In this document: one piece after another, positions 42,607 to 51,102 of the stretch
How positions within the stretch are numbered: the stretch's first letter is position 1
Layout: each line of letters begins with the position of its first letter
Source of the DNA: Thiothrix unzii
GTDB taxonomy: Bacteria > Pseudomonadota > Gammaproteobacteria > Thiotrichales > Thiotrichaceae
DNA length: 64,000 nucleotides
NCBI RefSeq assembly: GCF_017901175.1
Contig: NZ_CP072793.1
Span: forward strand, 2,108,001 to 2,172,000
Direction of reading: 5' to 3'
Program-made: the position numbers and the translations under genes
The notes under the pieces: model-generated
Told to the model about the DNA's origin: nothing
The model's input: only the letters and a program-made list of their open reading frames with translations
The model's database searches: none

Positions 42607-43632
42607 TTAGCTGGATAAGGGGCGGCGAAATCCCGCCAAAGATAGCACTGATGATATAAAAGAAATCAGCGTTAATAAGCCACTGACTAATAATTCAACC
42701 GACTTGCGCAACACCCGCACCGTCCCAATCGCGCTTTTCCCCAGAAACTTCAAAATGCCTTTGGTTTCCGTGCCGTATTTCAGACTCAGCTTTTCCAAAC
42801 GCACTAAATCATCAGCATTATCAACGTACTTCAATACGTGCAACGCATCAGCAGTGGAGCTGGCTTTACGGATATTGTTTACCCGCTCCGCCGTGCCCTG
42901 CAATGCCCGCATCGCCTGTGGGTTGTAAGCTTTGACCGCAGCTTTACCCACACCATCCATACTGCGCTCAGTGCGGGTGGCGAGTAAAAACGCTTTGTAG
43001 TTAAACACATCTGAGCTTTGCTTCAGCAAAAGCTGTTGGAAATTCGGAGTCAAACGCCCGGAACGCGCGGCTAATTTGGTGGTAGATACCCCGCCTTTGA
43101 CTGGCGTTGTCGCCCCCACACTCGCCACCGTTGCCGCCGTCAAACCCACCCCAACGCCCGCCAAGGTGACGATTAACGGATTAATCGTGCCGCCTTTAGC
43201 ATGAATCTGGTATTGCTCCCACAAATCGCGTACATCGCCCACCACGGTAAAATCCGACGCAATCGCACCCGCGACACCCGCACCACTGGCGGCATCACCC
43301 GCAACAAAGCCGGTGGTGAAATCGTTAACAGTACGTCGTGCCGTATTTAACGGGGATTCAAGCCGTGCTAAATCCGCCTGAAACTCCACCGGACTGATGG
43401 GATAACCGAAAGTTTGCGCTAAATTCAAATACATCCGCGCATCGCTGGGGTTATCCGCGACAATAGCTTCACGAATATTTTGGCGCACTTCGTCAGCCGT
43501 CACCTGATGCAACATCAATTGCGCCACATCGGGAGCCAACTCATCGTATTGCCAATAATCCAGCAAACTCTTAATACCACCCGCCAACAGCAACAATGAA
43601 GCCAGCAATAGCGGGAATCTCCAGTAATTCAT
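42607..43632 (-). CDS. Membrane protein of unknown function
   Basis: I do not recognise this 341-residue protein. It has an N-terminal membrane helix or signal anchor (about 5-20), a helical stretch at about 30-95, a glycine/alanine-rich region with a likely helix or pair at about 110-185 (TLAGVGVGLTAATVASVGA), a basic helical middle, and a hydrophobic helix near the C terminus (about 310-332, LLVSGLLTLISFISSVLSLA). It stands alone between the DUF1800 pair and the Rrf2 regulator. Confidence 0.6.
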   Translation of the reverse strand: MNYWRFPLLLASLLLLAGGIKSLLDYWQYDELAPDVAQLMLHQVTADEVRQNIREAIVADNPSDARMYLNLAQTFGYPISPVEFQADLARLESPLNTARRTVNDFTTGFVAGDAASGAGVAGAIASDFTVVGDVRDLWEQYQIHAKGGTINPLIVTLAGVGVGLTAATVASVGATTPVKGGVSTTKLAARSGRLTPNFQQLLLKQSSDVFNYKAFLLATRTERSMDGVGKAAVKAYNPQAMRALQGTAERVNNIRKASSTADALHVLKYVDNADDLVRLEKLSLKYGTETKGILKFLGKSAIGTVRVLRKSVELLVSGLLTLISFISSVLSLAGFRRPLSS

Positions 43633-43671
43633 GGGGAAATCCTGAGGGTCTTGGGGATGGCTGAGTATAGC

Positions 43672-43712
43672 AAAAAAAACGACCGCGTTGTGGCTCAGGC
43701 AACGCAGTCGTT
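43672..43712 (-). terminator. Rho-independent terminator after the Rrf2 gene
   Basis: A 13-bp stem with one mismatch (AACGACCGCGTTG at 43679-43691 region pairs with CAACGCAGTCGTT ending 43712) is followed on the minus strand by eight T (plus 43672-43679). A second palindrome, ACACTGCC/GGCAGTGT (43720-43727 and 43741-43748), lies between it and the gene stop. Confidence 0.88.
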
Positions 43713-43769
43713 GGGGGAAACACTGCCTCGGAGGAGAGTGGGCAGTGTCGGAGGGAAGCGGGCTACACC

Positions 43770-44264
43770 TTACAGTGCAGCGTGTTGTCCCATGCTAGGG
43801 AAAGTTAAACGTGCCGGGAACATGCGTGCAATCATGCTCGCGGTTTCGCTCATTTTGTACGCTTTACGCGGGATTTTATGGCCTTCCATCAAGCTATCGA
43901 GGCTGATGCCATCGAGAAACTGATAAAACTGTTGGCTTAAATCTTCCCACATACGCGCCACCAGCTCGCGCTGAGGTGTGCTTACAGTGTCCGTATCCTG
44001 CTCTGGCTCTTGCTCAGCCACCGTGGCAATTTCCGCGAGGCTGATTTCCTCAGCGGGACGTGCCAAACGGTAGCCACCGCCGGGGCCGCGAATCCCTTCC
44101 ACCAAGCCGCCGTTACGCAACCTAGCGAAAATCTGTTCCAGATAGGACAATGAAATGCCTTGCTGCGTGGCTATATCCCCCAAGCGCATCGCGCCGGTAT
44201 CATCGTGGATCGCCAGTGTCAGCATGGCCATAATGGCATGTTGGCCTTGCGTGGATAGTTTCAT
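43770..44264 (-). CDS. Rrf2/IscR-type regulator lacking cluster cysteines
   Basis: The 164-residue protein starts with the Rrf2 winged helix: MKLSTQGQHAIMAMLTLAIH, then ISLSYLEQIFARLRNGGLVEGIRGPGGGY, very close to IscR. In IscR the following loop carries three cysteines for a [2Fe-2S] cluster. Here the loop reads VAEQEPEQDTDTVSTPQ and the whole protein has no cysteine, so it cannot bind that cluster the same way. The dimer helix (ARMWEDLSQQFYQFLDGISL) is kept. No isc genes adjoin; it is divergent from nhaR. Confidence 0.88.
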   Translation of the reverse strand: MKLSTQGQHAIMAMLTLAIHDDTGAMRLGDIATQQGISLSYLEQIFARLRNGGLVEGIRGPGGGYRLARPAEEISLAEIATVAEQEPEQDTDTVSTPQRELVARMWEDLSQQFYQFLDGISLDSLMEGHKIPRKAYKMSETASMIARMFPARLTFPSMGQHAAL

Positions 44265-44387
44265 GTTTTACATTCCTACTGTGTGTTGCTTTGTTCTTGA
44301 CAGTTACTATACAAGCCCATGATGATAAGAAAAATTCGTTATTTATACGTAAATACATCGAAAAAAACTGATGATTGAGAGGTGCTC

Positions 44388-45290
44388 ATGCTCAACTACA
44401 AACACCTGTATTACTTCCGCGAAGTCGCCACCAACGGCAGTATTGCCCGCGCCAGTGAAAGCCTGCACCTGACCCCGCAAACCATTAGCGGTCAATTGAG
44501 TTTGCTGGAGGAAAGCTTAGGCACAGAATTGTTTCAACGCAGCGGGCGCAATCTCGAACTCACTGAAGCTGGGCAAGTCGCGTTGAATTACGCTGATGAA
44601 ATCTTCCAATTGGGCGCGGCATTAGAAACGGCGATGCAACACCACCCCAAAGGCGGCGTGCGAATCTTTCGGGTAGGCGTGGCGGATGTTGTACCAAAAT
44701 CCATTGCCTATCGCTTGCTGGAACCCGCCATGAGCTTGAATATGCCGGTGCGGATTGTGTGTACCGAAGGTAAATTGACCGATTTACTGGCAGAACTCGC
44801 TGTTCATCGCATGGAATTGGTGATTGCCGATAGCCCAATGCCCCCCAGTATTAATGTACGTTGTTTTAATCACGAATTGGGCAGTAGTGGCATTAGTTTT
44901 TTTGCGAGTGCATCGGTACGGGCAGGTTTACAAGGGGAATTTCCGCAGTGCTTGAATAACGCGCCATTGCTAATCCCCAGCGTTGGGACAGCGGTGCGTA
45001 ATAAGTTACGCCAGTGGTTTTTAGAACAGCAGATTTACCCGGAAATCGTCGGCGAGTTCGACGATAGCGCATTAATGAAAGCCTTCGGGCAAGCGGGCAG
45101 CGGTATTTTTGTAGCACCCACCGCGTTGGAAGCAACTTTGCTGCAAGAAAGCACTGGGATGACGTTATTGGGGCGTGCTGACACGATTATCGAACGGTTT
45201 TTTGCCATTTCAGTCGAGCGGCGCATTACCCATCCTGCGGTGATGGCGATTACCAAACACGCGCAGGATTGGTTGCACAAAAACAAATAA
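44388..45290 (+). CDS. nhaR: NhaR-like LysR-family regulator
   Basis: The 300-residue protein begins MLNYKHLYYFREVATNGSIA, the NhaR-type opening of LysR regulators, with the helix-turn-helix ARASESLHLTPQTISGQLSLLEE. The effector domain follows from about 90. In E. coli NhaR activates the sodium/proton antiporter gene nhaA; no antiporter gene is in this window. I use ATG 44388 behind AGAGG, 6 bp downstream of an in-frame GTG. It is convergent with the Sel1 gene after 11 bp. Confidence 0.85.
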   Translation: MLNYKHLYYFREVATNGSIARASESLHLTPQTISGQLSLLEESLGTELFQRSGRNLELTEAGQVALNYADEIFQLGAALETAMQHHPKGGVRIFRVGVADVVPKSIAYRLLEPAMSLNMPVRIVCTEGKLTDLLAELAVHRMELVIADSPMPPSINVRCFNHELGSSGISFFASASVRAGLQGEFPQCLNNAPLLIPSVGTAVRNKLRQWFLEQQIYPEIVGEFDDSALMKAFGQAGSGIFVAPTALEATLLQESTGMTLLGRADTIIERFFAISVERRITHPAVMAITKHAQDWLHKNK

Positions 45291-45301
45291 CGCTAAATCA
45301 C

Positions 45302-46750
45302 TTAGCCGGTTTTTAGCATCGACAAATTGCGTTCGGCATTGGCGTTGCCTTGCGAAGCAGCGTTGCTAAACAGTTGTTTGGCGCGTTTTGGATCTTTTTT
45401 CACACCATTGCCCATTACGTAAAGCACACCGAGGTTGTTTTGGGCTTCGGTAAAACCAGCTTCGGCAGCTTTGTTGTACCAGTGCGCGGCTTGTTTGTAA
45501 TCTTGCTTCACCCCGCGCCCGTCTTCGTACAACAAACCGAGGTTGTATTGCGCTTTCGGGTAGCCTTGGCGAGCTGCTTTTTCGTACCAATACGCGGCTT
45601 CACGCGGGTCATTGGGTAAACCACCCAAACCGTCTTCGTACATTGTGCCCAGCATCAATTGGGCGGATTTATTGCCCGCTTCTGCTGATTGCTTCACCAC
45701 TTCAGGTTCGACACCGGTTAAATCGAGACTATCCGCACCGCCTGTATCAGCGAGTGCGGCGGCAGGTGTTTCAACAGCCGCAAGCGGTGCTACCGCAGGA
45801 GCTGCTGCAACGAGCTTGGGTGCTGCGGCAACTTCTGGTGCGGAAGTGGCTTGAGGTTGTTCGACGGGTTCGGGTTCCGCTGGGATTGCCGCCACTGTTG
45901 GCGTAGGTGCGGGCGCGGCAGCCTCCGTAGGCACATCGCCACCTTGCGATAATAAGGCTAAACGCGATGCGACATGGCCTTGCGCAGCAGCTTGTTCAAA
46001 CCAAAAACGTGCTTGGGTTTTATCTTGTTGTAAATATTGCCCGTTGGCATACAGCAAACCCATGCCGTATTGCGCTTCGGCGTAACCGGATTGTGCCGCT
46101 TGCCGCTGCCATTTAAGGGATTGACTAATATCTGCACCTTGTTCGCGATACAATAAGGCCAAAGCGTATTGCGCCCGACCGTGACCTTTTTGCGCAGCTT
46201 GGGTCAGCCACTGTTGCGCCTGTTCCTTATCCTGCGGTACACCACGCCCGCCTTGGTAAATCAAACCCAATTCAAATTGTGCGTCACGATCACCTTGTTC
46301 CGCCGCTGCTTGAATTTCACTGATCGCGGTAGCAGGTTTCGCCGATTGTTGGCGACGGTTGCGATACCAAGTTTCCATTGCGGAATTGCCGCCCTTCGCC
46401 ACCGGAGCGGGTTTGCTGGCAGGCGCGATATTTGCCACATTAACAGGCGCAGGCGTTTGCGTGGTTTCAACGGGTTCGGGTAATTCGGAGGTTTCTACCG
46501 CTGCGGTTGCGTCGGTGGATGTGGTTTCCTCAGCATCATCGGTTGGCGTTTCAGCCGCCGCCGCTTCCAGCAGTGCGTCAGGACGTGCCGACCAAGGGGG
46601 AGCTTGTTCTTGCGGGTTAGGTGTTTCCACGGGTTTAAAGGTTTGCGTGCTTGCCCACACGGGAGTCAAGTTTGCACAGAGTAACCCCGCGACGACAGCT
46701 TGCGAAGCAAACAGGGAAAAACGCCAAGGTTTTGGTTTTATTGTTATCAT
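45302..46750 (-). CDS. Exported Sel1-repeat protein
   Basis: The 482-residue protein has a signal peptide (about 1-32, SQAVVAGLLCANLTPVWAS), then an acidic Pro/Thr/Glu linker. Sel1-like repeats come in two blocks: about four at 120-270 (DAQFELGLIYQGGRGVPQD and so on) and about four near the C terminus (SAQLMLGTMYEDGLGG, KAQYNLGLLYEDGRGVKQD, EAQNNLGVLYVMGNGVKKD). An Ala/Pro/Glu-rich spacer separates the blocks. Sel1 repeats form a helical scaffold for protein contacts; partner unknown. ATG 46750 is the start that gives a proper signal peptide. Confidence 0.82.
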   Translation of the reverse strand: MITIKPKPWRFSLFASQAVVAGLLCANLTPVWASTQTFKPVETPNPQEQAPPWSARPDALLEAAAAETPTDDAEETTSTDATAAVETSELPEPVETTQTPAPVNVANIAPASKPAPVAKGGNSAMETWYRNRRQQSAKPATAISEIQAAAEQGDRDAQFELGLIYQGGRGVPQDKEQAQQWLTQAAQKGHGRAQYALALLYREQGADISQSLKWQRQAAQSGYAEAQYGMGLLYANGQYLQQDKTQARFWFEQAAAQGHVASRLALLSQGGDVPTEAAAPAPTPTVAAIPAEPEPVEQPQATSAPEVAAAPKLVAAAPAVAPLAAVETPAAALADTGGADSLDLTGVEPEVVKQSAEAGNKSAQLMLGTMYEDGLGGLPNDPREAAYWYEKAARQGYPKAQYNLGLLYEDGRGVKQDYKQAAHWYNKAAEAGFTEAQNNLGVLYVMGNGVKKDPKRAKQLFSNAASQGNANAERNLSMLKTG

Positions 46751-46835
46751 GATTGCCCCACGGTACGATCGAGATCTTAAAATTATTCTCGCGAAAATCA
46801 TACCGCGCTCAACCTAACCTTGACTGAATGCTGCC

Positions 46836-47591
46836 ATGAATGATGAATTGCTGTTGCGTTATAGCCGCCAAATCCTGTTGCCCGAAGTCGACATCGCGGG
46901 GCAACAACGCTTGCAAGCGGCGAAAGTGCTGATTATTGGCTTGGGTGGTTTGGGTGCACCTGTTACCTTGTATTTAGCAGCGGCAGGCATTGGGCAACTC
47001 ACACTGGTGGACTTTGACCTAGTGGATTTAACCAATCTCCAGCGTCAGGTGATCCACACCACTGCCAGCATTGGCACGCCCAAGGTGGAATCCGCCGCAC
47101 ACGCCGCACACGCGCTTAACCCGCACATTCAAATTAACCCGGTCAATCAGCGTTGGGATTACCCCGAATTACTGGAAAATGTGCGAGCACATGACGTAGT
47201 AGTGGATTGCAGCGATAATTTCCCGACACGCTTTGATCTGAATCAGGCGTGTAAAACCGCAGCAAAGCCGTTGGTGTCGGGCGCGGTGATTCGTTTAGAA
47301 GGGCAAATTACCACCTTCGATTTTCGCCAGCCAGATGGTGGGTGCTATCGCTGTTTGTACGGTGAAGCGGGTGAAACCGAAGATACGTGCAGCACAACGG
47401 GCATTCTCGCACCCGTGGCGGGGATTATCGGTAGTATGCAAGCCACCGAAACCCTCAAGCTATTGCTGGATTTGCCCACGTTGCACGGGCGGTTATTGCT
47501 GTTGGACGCGAAATACATGCAATGGCGGGAAATGCGCTTGCGTGCAGACCCCGCCTGTCCGGTGTGTGGCTTAACCGAAACGGTTGGTTAA
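46836..47591 (+). CDS. moeB: MoeB/ThiF-family sulfur carrier adenylyltransferase
   Basis: The 251-residue protein activates the C terminus of a ubiquitin-like sulfur carrier (MoaD or ThiS) by adenylation. It has the Rossmann motif VLIIGLGGLGAPVTLYLA, the contact loop TNLQRQVIHT, and two CxxC zinc pairs (CYRC and CPVC). There is no C-terminal rhodanese domain, so it is the short bacterial form. Its last 21 bp overlap the end of the convergent hydrolase gene. MoeB and ThiF cannot be separated by sequence alone here. Confidence 0.85.
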   Translation: MNDELLLRYSRQILLPEVDIAGQQRLQAAKVLIIGLGGLGAPVTLYLAAAGIGQLTLVDFDLVDLTNLQRQVIHTTASIGTPKVESAAHAAHALNPHIQINPVNQRWDYPELLENVRAHDVVVDCSDNFPTRFDLNQACKTAAKPLVSGAVIRLEGQITTFDFRQPDGGCYRCLYGEAGETEDTCSTTGILAPVAGIIGSMQATETLKLLLDLPTLHGRLLLLDAKYMQWREMRLRADPACPVCGLTETVG

Positions 47592-48338
47592 TTCACCAAT
47601 GCCCGCGATACTCACCACCACGGTATCGCCATCTTGCATTCCGCAAACGCCCACCGATGTACCGCAAGCAATCACATCGCCTGGTTCTAAGGTCATGTCG
47701 TGTGATAAATGGCTGACGATTTCCTGCGGCGAAAAGAACATATCCGTCACCGGGTAATCTTGTTTTTGCTCACCATTGAGTTCCACGCGCACCCGCAGCG
47801 TTGCCGGGTCTAAATCAGTAGCGATGTACGGGCCAAATGTGCCGAAATTATCCGCGCTTTTCGCACGAGTCCAATGCACGAAAACCGGGTCACGTTTGAG
47901 TAAATCGCGTGCCGTAACATCATTGACGCAGGTATAGCCAAAAATGTAATCGTCAACCGCCGCCAGCGGCACGGCTTGACAGCGTTTACCAATCACAATG
48001 CCTAATTCACCCTCAAATACCACCATGCCCGCATACCCGGCAGGGCGCGGAATCGGGTCGCCTTCACCGGCAAAACTGTTGGAGGCTTTCAGAAAATATA
48101 AAGGATGTTCGGGTTTATGCAGATTTTCTAACACCGCGCGTTCGTGAAAATTATTCCACAAGCCGATCATTTTGGACGGTTGGCAAGGCATCAGCACCCG
48201 CACCGCCGTTAACGCGAATTCACGCCCGGTCGCTTGCTTGTGTGCGAATAAATCACCCGTGTATTCGGTAATGGTAGCTGCGTTGACTGTGCCAAAACGG
48301 GTTTCACCCTCGGCTTCAAAACGTACCCAATGCGCCAT
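47571..48338 (-). CDS. Fumarylacetoacetate hydrolase family protein
   Basis: The 255-residue protein contains the FAH fold motifs: IGLWNNFHERAVLE, YFLKASNSFAGEGDPIPRP, VFEGELGIVIGKRC with metal-binding glutamates, GYTCVNDVTARDL, then MTLEPGDVIACGTSVGVCGMQDGD. Such enzymes cleave or decarboxylate acylpyruvates and 2-oxo acids in aromatic or amino-acid breakdown; the substrate is not evident. The start ATG 48338 is preceded by AGAGGA. Its 3' end overlaps moeB by 21 bp, tail to tail. Confidence 0.82.
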   Translation of the reverse strand: MAHWVRFEAEGETRFGTVNAATITEYTGDLFAHKQATGREFALTAVRVLMPCQPSKMIGLWNNFHERAVLENLHKPEHPLYFLKASNSFAGEGDPIPRPAGYAGMVVFEGELGIVIGKRCQAVPLAAVDDYIFGYTCVNDVTARDLLKRDPVFVHWTRAKSADNFGTFGPYIATDLDPATLRVRVELNGEQKQDYPVTDMFFSPQEIVSHLSHDMTLEPGDVIACGTSVGVCGMQDGDTVVVSIAGIGELTNRFG

Positions 48339-48427
48339 GCGATCCTCTCTTGCGATAACCAATGCTAAAAGGGAAGCTTACGTGTGCGCTGCACAAAAAT
48401 CCAGAGGCGGGAAGTAAGAGAGGGGGA

Positions 48428-48486
48428 CACCTGTGTTGCGGCAAAGTCTGGAGGAGGAGGAGGAATGCCATACCACAACACAGGTG
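48428..48486. repeat. 11-bp inverted repeat around a purine-rich loop
   Basis: CACCTGTGTTG (48428-48438) and CAACACAGGTG (48476-48486) are perfect inverted copies. Inside, GGCA/TGCC (about 48440 and 48466) can extend the stem. The loop is a run of GGA repeats on the plus strand. It lies in the 285-bp gap between the hydrolase start and the end of the LysR gene; the flanks are also purine-rich. It may be a structured RNA or a regulator site; no ORF is convincing there. Confidence 0.55.
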
Positions 48487-48623
48487 CTTGCAAATGATTT
48501 CAAGGGAGAGGAGGAGAGAACTCAAAATCACCCGTATATTGCAATGCAGCAAATATTAGGTAGTTTAGCTTTGAGGTACAAGCTACATTTTTTCAACTTA
48601 ATGATTAGAAAAACTAACGCAAA

Positions 48624-49577
48624 TTAGGAGCCGGGCGCACTCGCCTCCGTTTGTAACCAAGCCACGAACGCATTCACCGCCCGCTGGCGCACGCCCTCAT
48701 ATTGCGGGCGCACAATGTAATACGCCTGTTCCAATGGCATATCCAGCGCGAACGGGATGCACAACCGCCCTGCTTCAATATCACATTGCGCTAAATTCTT
48801 AATGCTCAGCAACACGCCCTGCCCGTCTATTGCCGCTTCCATCGCCAATGACACGTGATTGAAATGCAACCCCCGTTTCGCATTGACCCCACTCACCCCA
48901 TGCAATGCCAGCCAGTCCGCCCAGCGCGGATGCCCCACGTAAGCCGTGTCATCATGCAGCAAGGTATGAAACACCAAATCCGACGGCGCATGTAACGGGT
49001 GCGGATGTGCCTCACTCACCAACTCAGGGCTACACAAAGGCGCGGCGGAAACACTGAGCAATTTATCCACCCGACAACCCGCATAATGCCCAAAACCAAA
49101 GCGAATCATTACATCCACCTGATGACTACGGAACACCCCATCCATCGCTCCACTTTCCGTCGCCGTATCGGTATCCACCAACCCCGCATCCCCACTGATT
49201 TTCATATCAATATCAGGGTGTTGACGCGAAAAACGGTGCAAGCGCGGCACTAACCACTTAGACGCAAACGACGATGCTGCCCACACCGTAATGCTTTCCG
49301 CTTGACGTTCGCCATGCATCAAAGACACCGCCTGCGCCAAATGATCAAATCCCGAACGCAACGGCGGCAATGCCGCTACTGCTGCTTTAGTTAAAACCAA
49401 GGTACGGTTATGCCGCTCAATCAGGGCAAAACCTAAGAACTCCTCCAAAAATTTAATTTGGTGGCTAATAGCGGCGCGGGTCACATTAAGTTCGGCTGCC
49501 GCTTTGGTAAAACTCAAATGGCGGGCAACGGCCTCAAAGGCACGCAAAGCATTCAGGGGAGGTAATTGTTGAGACAT
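48624..49577 (-). CDS. GcvA-like LysR-family regulator
   Basis: The 317-residue protein begins MSQQLPPLNALRAFEAVARH and has the helix-turn-helix LSFTKAAAELNVTRAAISHQIKFLEE, as in GcvA-type LysR regulators. The ligand-binding domain follows from about 90. The frame is open 18 codons further up, but ATG 49577 gives the standard family start. Upstream, at 49615-49652, lies a perfect inverted repeat that is a candidate for its own operator. The effector is unknown. Confidence 0.85.
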   Translation of the reverse strand: MSQQLPPLNALRAFEAVARHLSFTKAAAELNVTRAAISHQIKFLEEFLGFALIERHNRTLVLTKAAVAALPPLRSGFDHLAQAVSLMHGERQAESITVWAASSFASKWLVPRLHRFSRQHPDIDMKISGDAGLVDTDTATESGAMDGVFRSHQVDVMIRFGFGHYAGCRVDKLLSVSAAPLCSPELVSEAHPHPLHAPSDLVFHTLLHDDTAYVGHPRWADWLALHGVSGVNAKRGLHFNHVSLAMEAAIDGQGVLLSIKNLAQCDIEAGRLCIPFALDMPLEQAYYIVRPQYEGVRQRAVNAFVAWLQTEASAPGS

Positions 49578-49614
49578 GCGGTGGATTATGCCACCAGATG
49601 GGGGGGATGCATAC

Positions 49615-49652
49615 TCTGTAAATTCCGGCATTATACCCCTAGAATTTACAGA
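49615..49652. promoter_or_regulatory. 11-bp perfect inverted repeat, candidate LysR operator
   Basis: TCTGTAAATTC (49615-49625) and GAATTTACAGA (49642-49652) are exact inverted copies with a 16-bp spacer. It lies 38 bp upstream of the LysR start and just before the DUF4143 fragment. LysR proteins bind such AT-rich dyads in divergent promoters. It might instead mark a recombination scar, because the gene to its right has lost its front. Confidence 0.55.
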
Positions 49653-49660
49653 AATAGGCC

Positions 49661-50413
49661 ATGTTACACCGTCATATCATCAACAGCGGCTTTCCCGAAG
49701 TCCAGCGAATTGAACACCCTAAAACGCGGATGCTGTGGTTTAGCTCCTACATTCGCTCTCACGTCGAGCGCGATTTGCTCGACATGGGCAATATCCGCAA
49801 TCTGGACAGCTTTATGCGTTTGTACCTGTCGCTGGCGTTGCGCAGTGCCAATTTGCTAAACAAATCAGATTTAGCCAACGATTGCCAGATTGATACCAAA
49901 ACGCTGGATAATTACCTGAGCATTTTGAAAAACACCTATCAAGTCGCACTGCTAAAACCGTGGTTTACGAATGCAGCCAAACGACTGGTGAAAATGCCCA
50001 AAGTATTTATGCTCGACACTGGGATTTTATGCCATTTGCTAAAGATCACCAGCCCAGCAGAATTACACCAGTCCAATAACCGGGGCGCGGTTTATGAAAC
50101 CTTCGTGCTGAGTGAATTGGTGAAAGCCAATACCTACGCGACGCAGCCAGTGGATTTGAGTTTTTACCGCACGAGCGACGGCAAAGAAATCGACTTTGTG
50201 CTGGATAACGGCAAGGGGTTGGTATTGCTGGAAGTGAAGGCTGCGCATAGCGTGACACCAACGGATTTTCGGCACATGCGCCACTTTATCGAACAAAATC
50301 CGGGGCGAGTGGTGCAGGGAATGGTGTTGTATGCGGGGGAGCGTGCGCTACCGTTCGGGGAGTGCGACGGCGTGGAGTTGTGGGCAGTGCCACTGGGGAT
50401 AATGGCGGGATAA
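49661..50413 (+). pseudogene. N-terminally truncated AAA_14/DUF4143 ATPase
   Basis: The 250 residues match only the back part of the AAA_14-DUF4143 family. They begin at the INSGFPEVQRI motif after the ATPase core and continue through SYIRSHVERDLLDMGNIRNL and VFMLDTGILCHLLKI. They end with the nuclease-like strand set ALYETFVLSELVKA-type, DGKEIDFVLDNGKGLVLLEVKAA. The roughly 150-residue P-loop domain is absent, and its place is taken by the inverted repeat at 49615-49652. It lies outside the integron at the distal end. It could be expressed as a fragment but is most simply a remnant. Confidence 0.75.
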
Positions 50414-50456
50414 GCGAAAGATTATGATCTTTCAGGACTTGGCAGGGTGATAGACG

Positions 50457-50496
50457 CGAGCTGTCACCGCGTCCGTCGTCGAATAACTTGTTGGCG
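50457..50496 (-). repeat. Half attC site (attC-F) at the distal end of the integron
   Basis: On the minus strand the R'' core (plus GTTGGCG, 50490-50496) and the arm reading to GACGGACGCGGTGACAGC match the arms of the sites at 51982, 56202 and 57190. The other half with the R' core is missing, and unrelated sequence follows towards the DUF4143 fragment. It belongs to the toxin-antitoxin cassette. Confidence 0.7.
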
Positions 50497-50509
50497 CATT
50501 AATTTATTT

Positions 50510-50791
50510 TTAAGCAGCTTCGGCGTGTAATTTGATCCCAAGCGCACGAATCACCTTCATCATTGTGTCATAACGGGGTTTTGCACCAGGTGTCAGGGCT
50601 TTATAAAGGCTCTCCCGCCCAAGCCCTGAATCTTTAGCCAGTTGTGTCATGCCACGGGCGCGGGCAACGGTTCTGACAGCCATCAGGAATGTATCAGGGT
50701 CAGGGTCTTCAAGTGCCTCGGATAAATAAGCAGCGATAGTCTCTTCATCATCAAGATAATCAGCCGCATCAAATGGGGTAAATTTTGTCAT
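50510..50791 (-). CDS. Antitoxin of HI1420 type
   Basis: The 93-residue protein matches the addiction module antidote family typified by H. influenzae HI1420: FDAADYLDDEETIAAYLSEA, then a helix-turn-helix MTQLAKDSGLGRESLYKAL and MMKVIRALGIKLHAEAA. It would neutralise the toxin encoded just upstream and repress the shared promoter. Its ATG overlaps the toxin stop by 4 bp (50788-50791). The pair forms one integron cassette. Confidence 0.88.
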   Translation of the reverse strand: MTKFTPFDAADYLDDEETIAAYLSEALEDPDPDTFLMAVRTVARARGMTQLAKDSGLGRESLYKALTPGAKPRYDTMMKVIRALGIKLHAEAA

Positions 50792-51096
50792 GGCGTTGAT
50801 TCCTTGGGCAGATTGTTAGCCATCTCTATGGCTCTCTTGATGTCAGTTTGTTGGGTCGATTTGTCGCCACCCAATAACAATAAATAAACGACATCACCCC
50901 GGCGGGTGAAATAAAGGCGGTAGCCGGGGCCGTAATGGATGCGCATCTCAGACACACCCTCGCCGACAGGCTCACAATCACCAAAGTTACCTTGTTCAGC
51001 CCGCCCAAGCCGTAAAGCAATCTTGGCTTTTGCTTTTTTGTCTCTCAGATTGGATAACCAATCATCGAACTTGTCTGACTTGAGGATGATGTTCAT
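50788..51096 (-). CDS. RelE/ParE-superfamily toxin of HI1419 type
   Basis: The 102-residue protein belongs to the phage Gp49-like/HigB family: FDDWLSNLRDKKAKAKIALRL, NFGDCEPVGEGVSEMRIHYG, then YRLYFTRRGDVVYLLLLGGD. The basic residues R, Y and K in the last strands fit an mRNA-cleaving fold. The toxin precedes the antitoxin, as in HI1419/HI1420. It has its own promoter with an inverted repeat (51103-51130), so the cassette does not rely on an integron promoter. Confidence 0.88.
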   Translation of the reverse strand: MNIILKSDKFDDWLSNLRDKKAKAKIALRLGRAEQGNFGDCEPVGEGVSEMRIHYGPGYRLYFTRRGDVVYLLLLGGDKSTQQTDIKRAIEMANNLPKESTP

Positions 51097-51102
51097 GAGT
51101 TA

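Noticed and set aside
44265-44387. TTGACA at 44297-44302 as the nhaR promoter
   Set aside because: No acceptable -10 box lies 16-18 bp downstream, so I did not annotate it.
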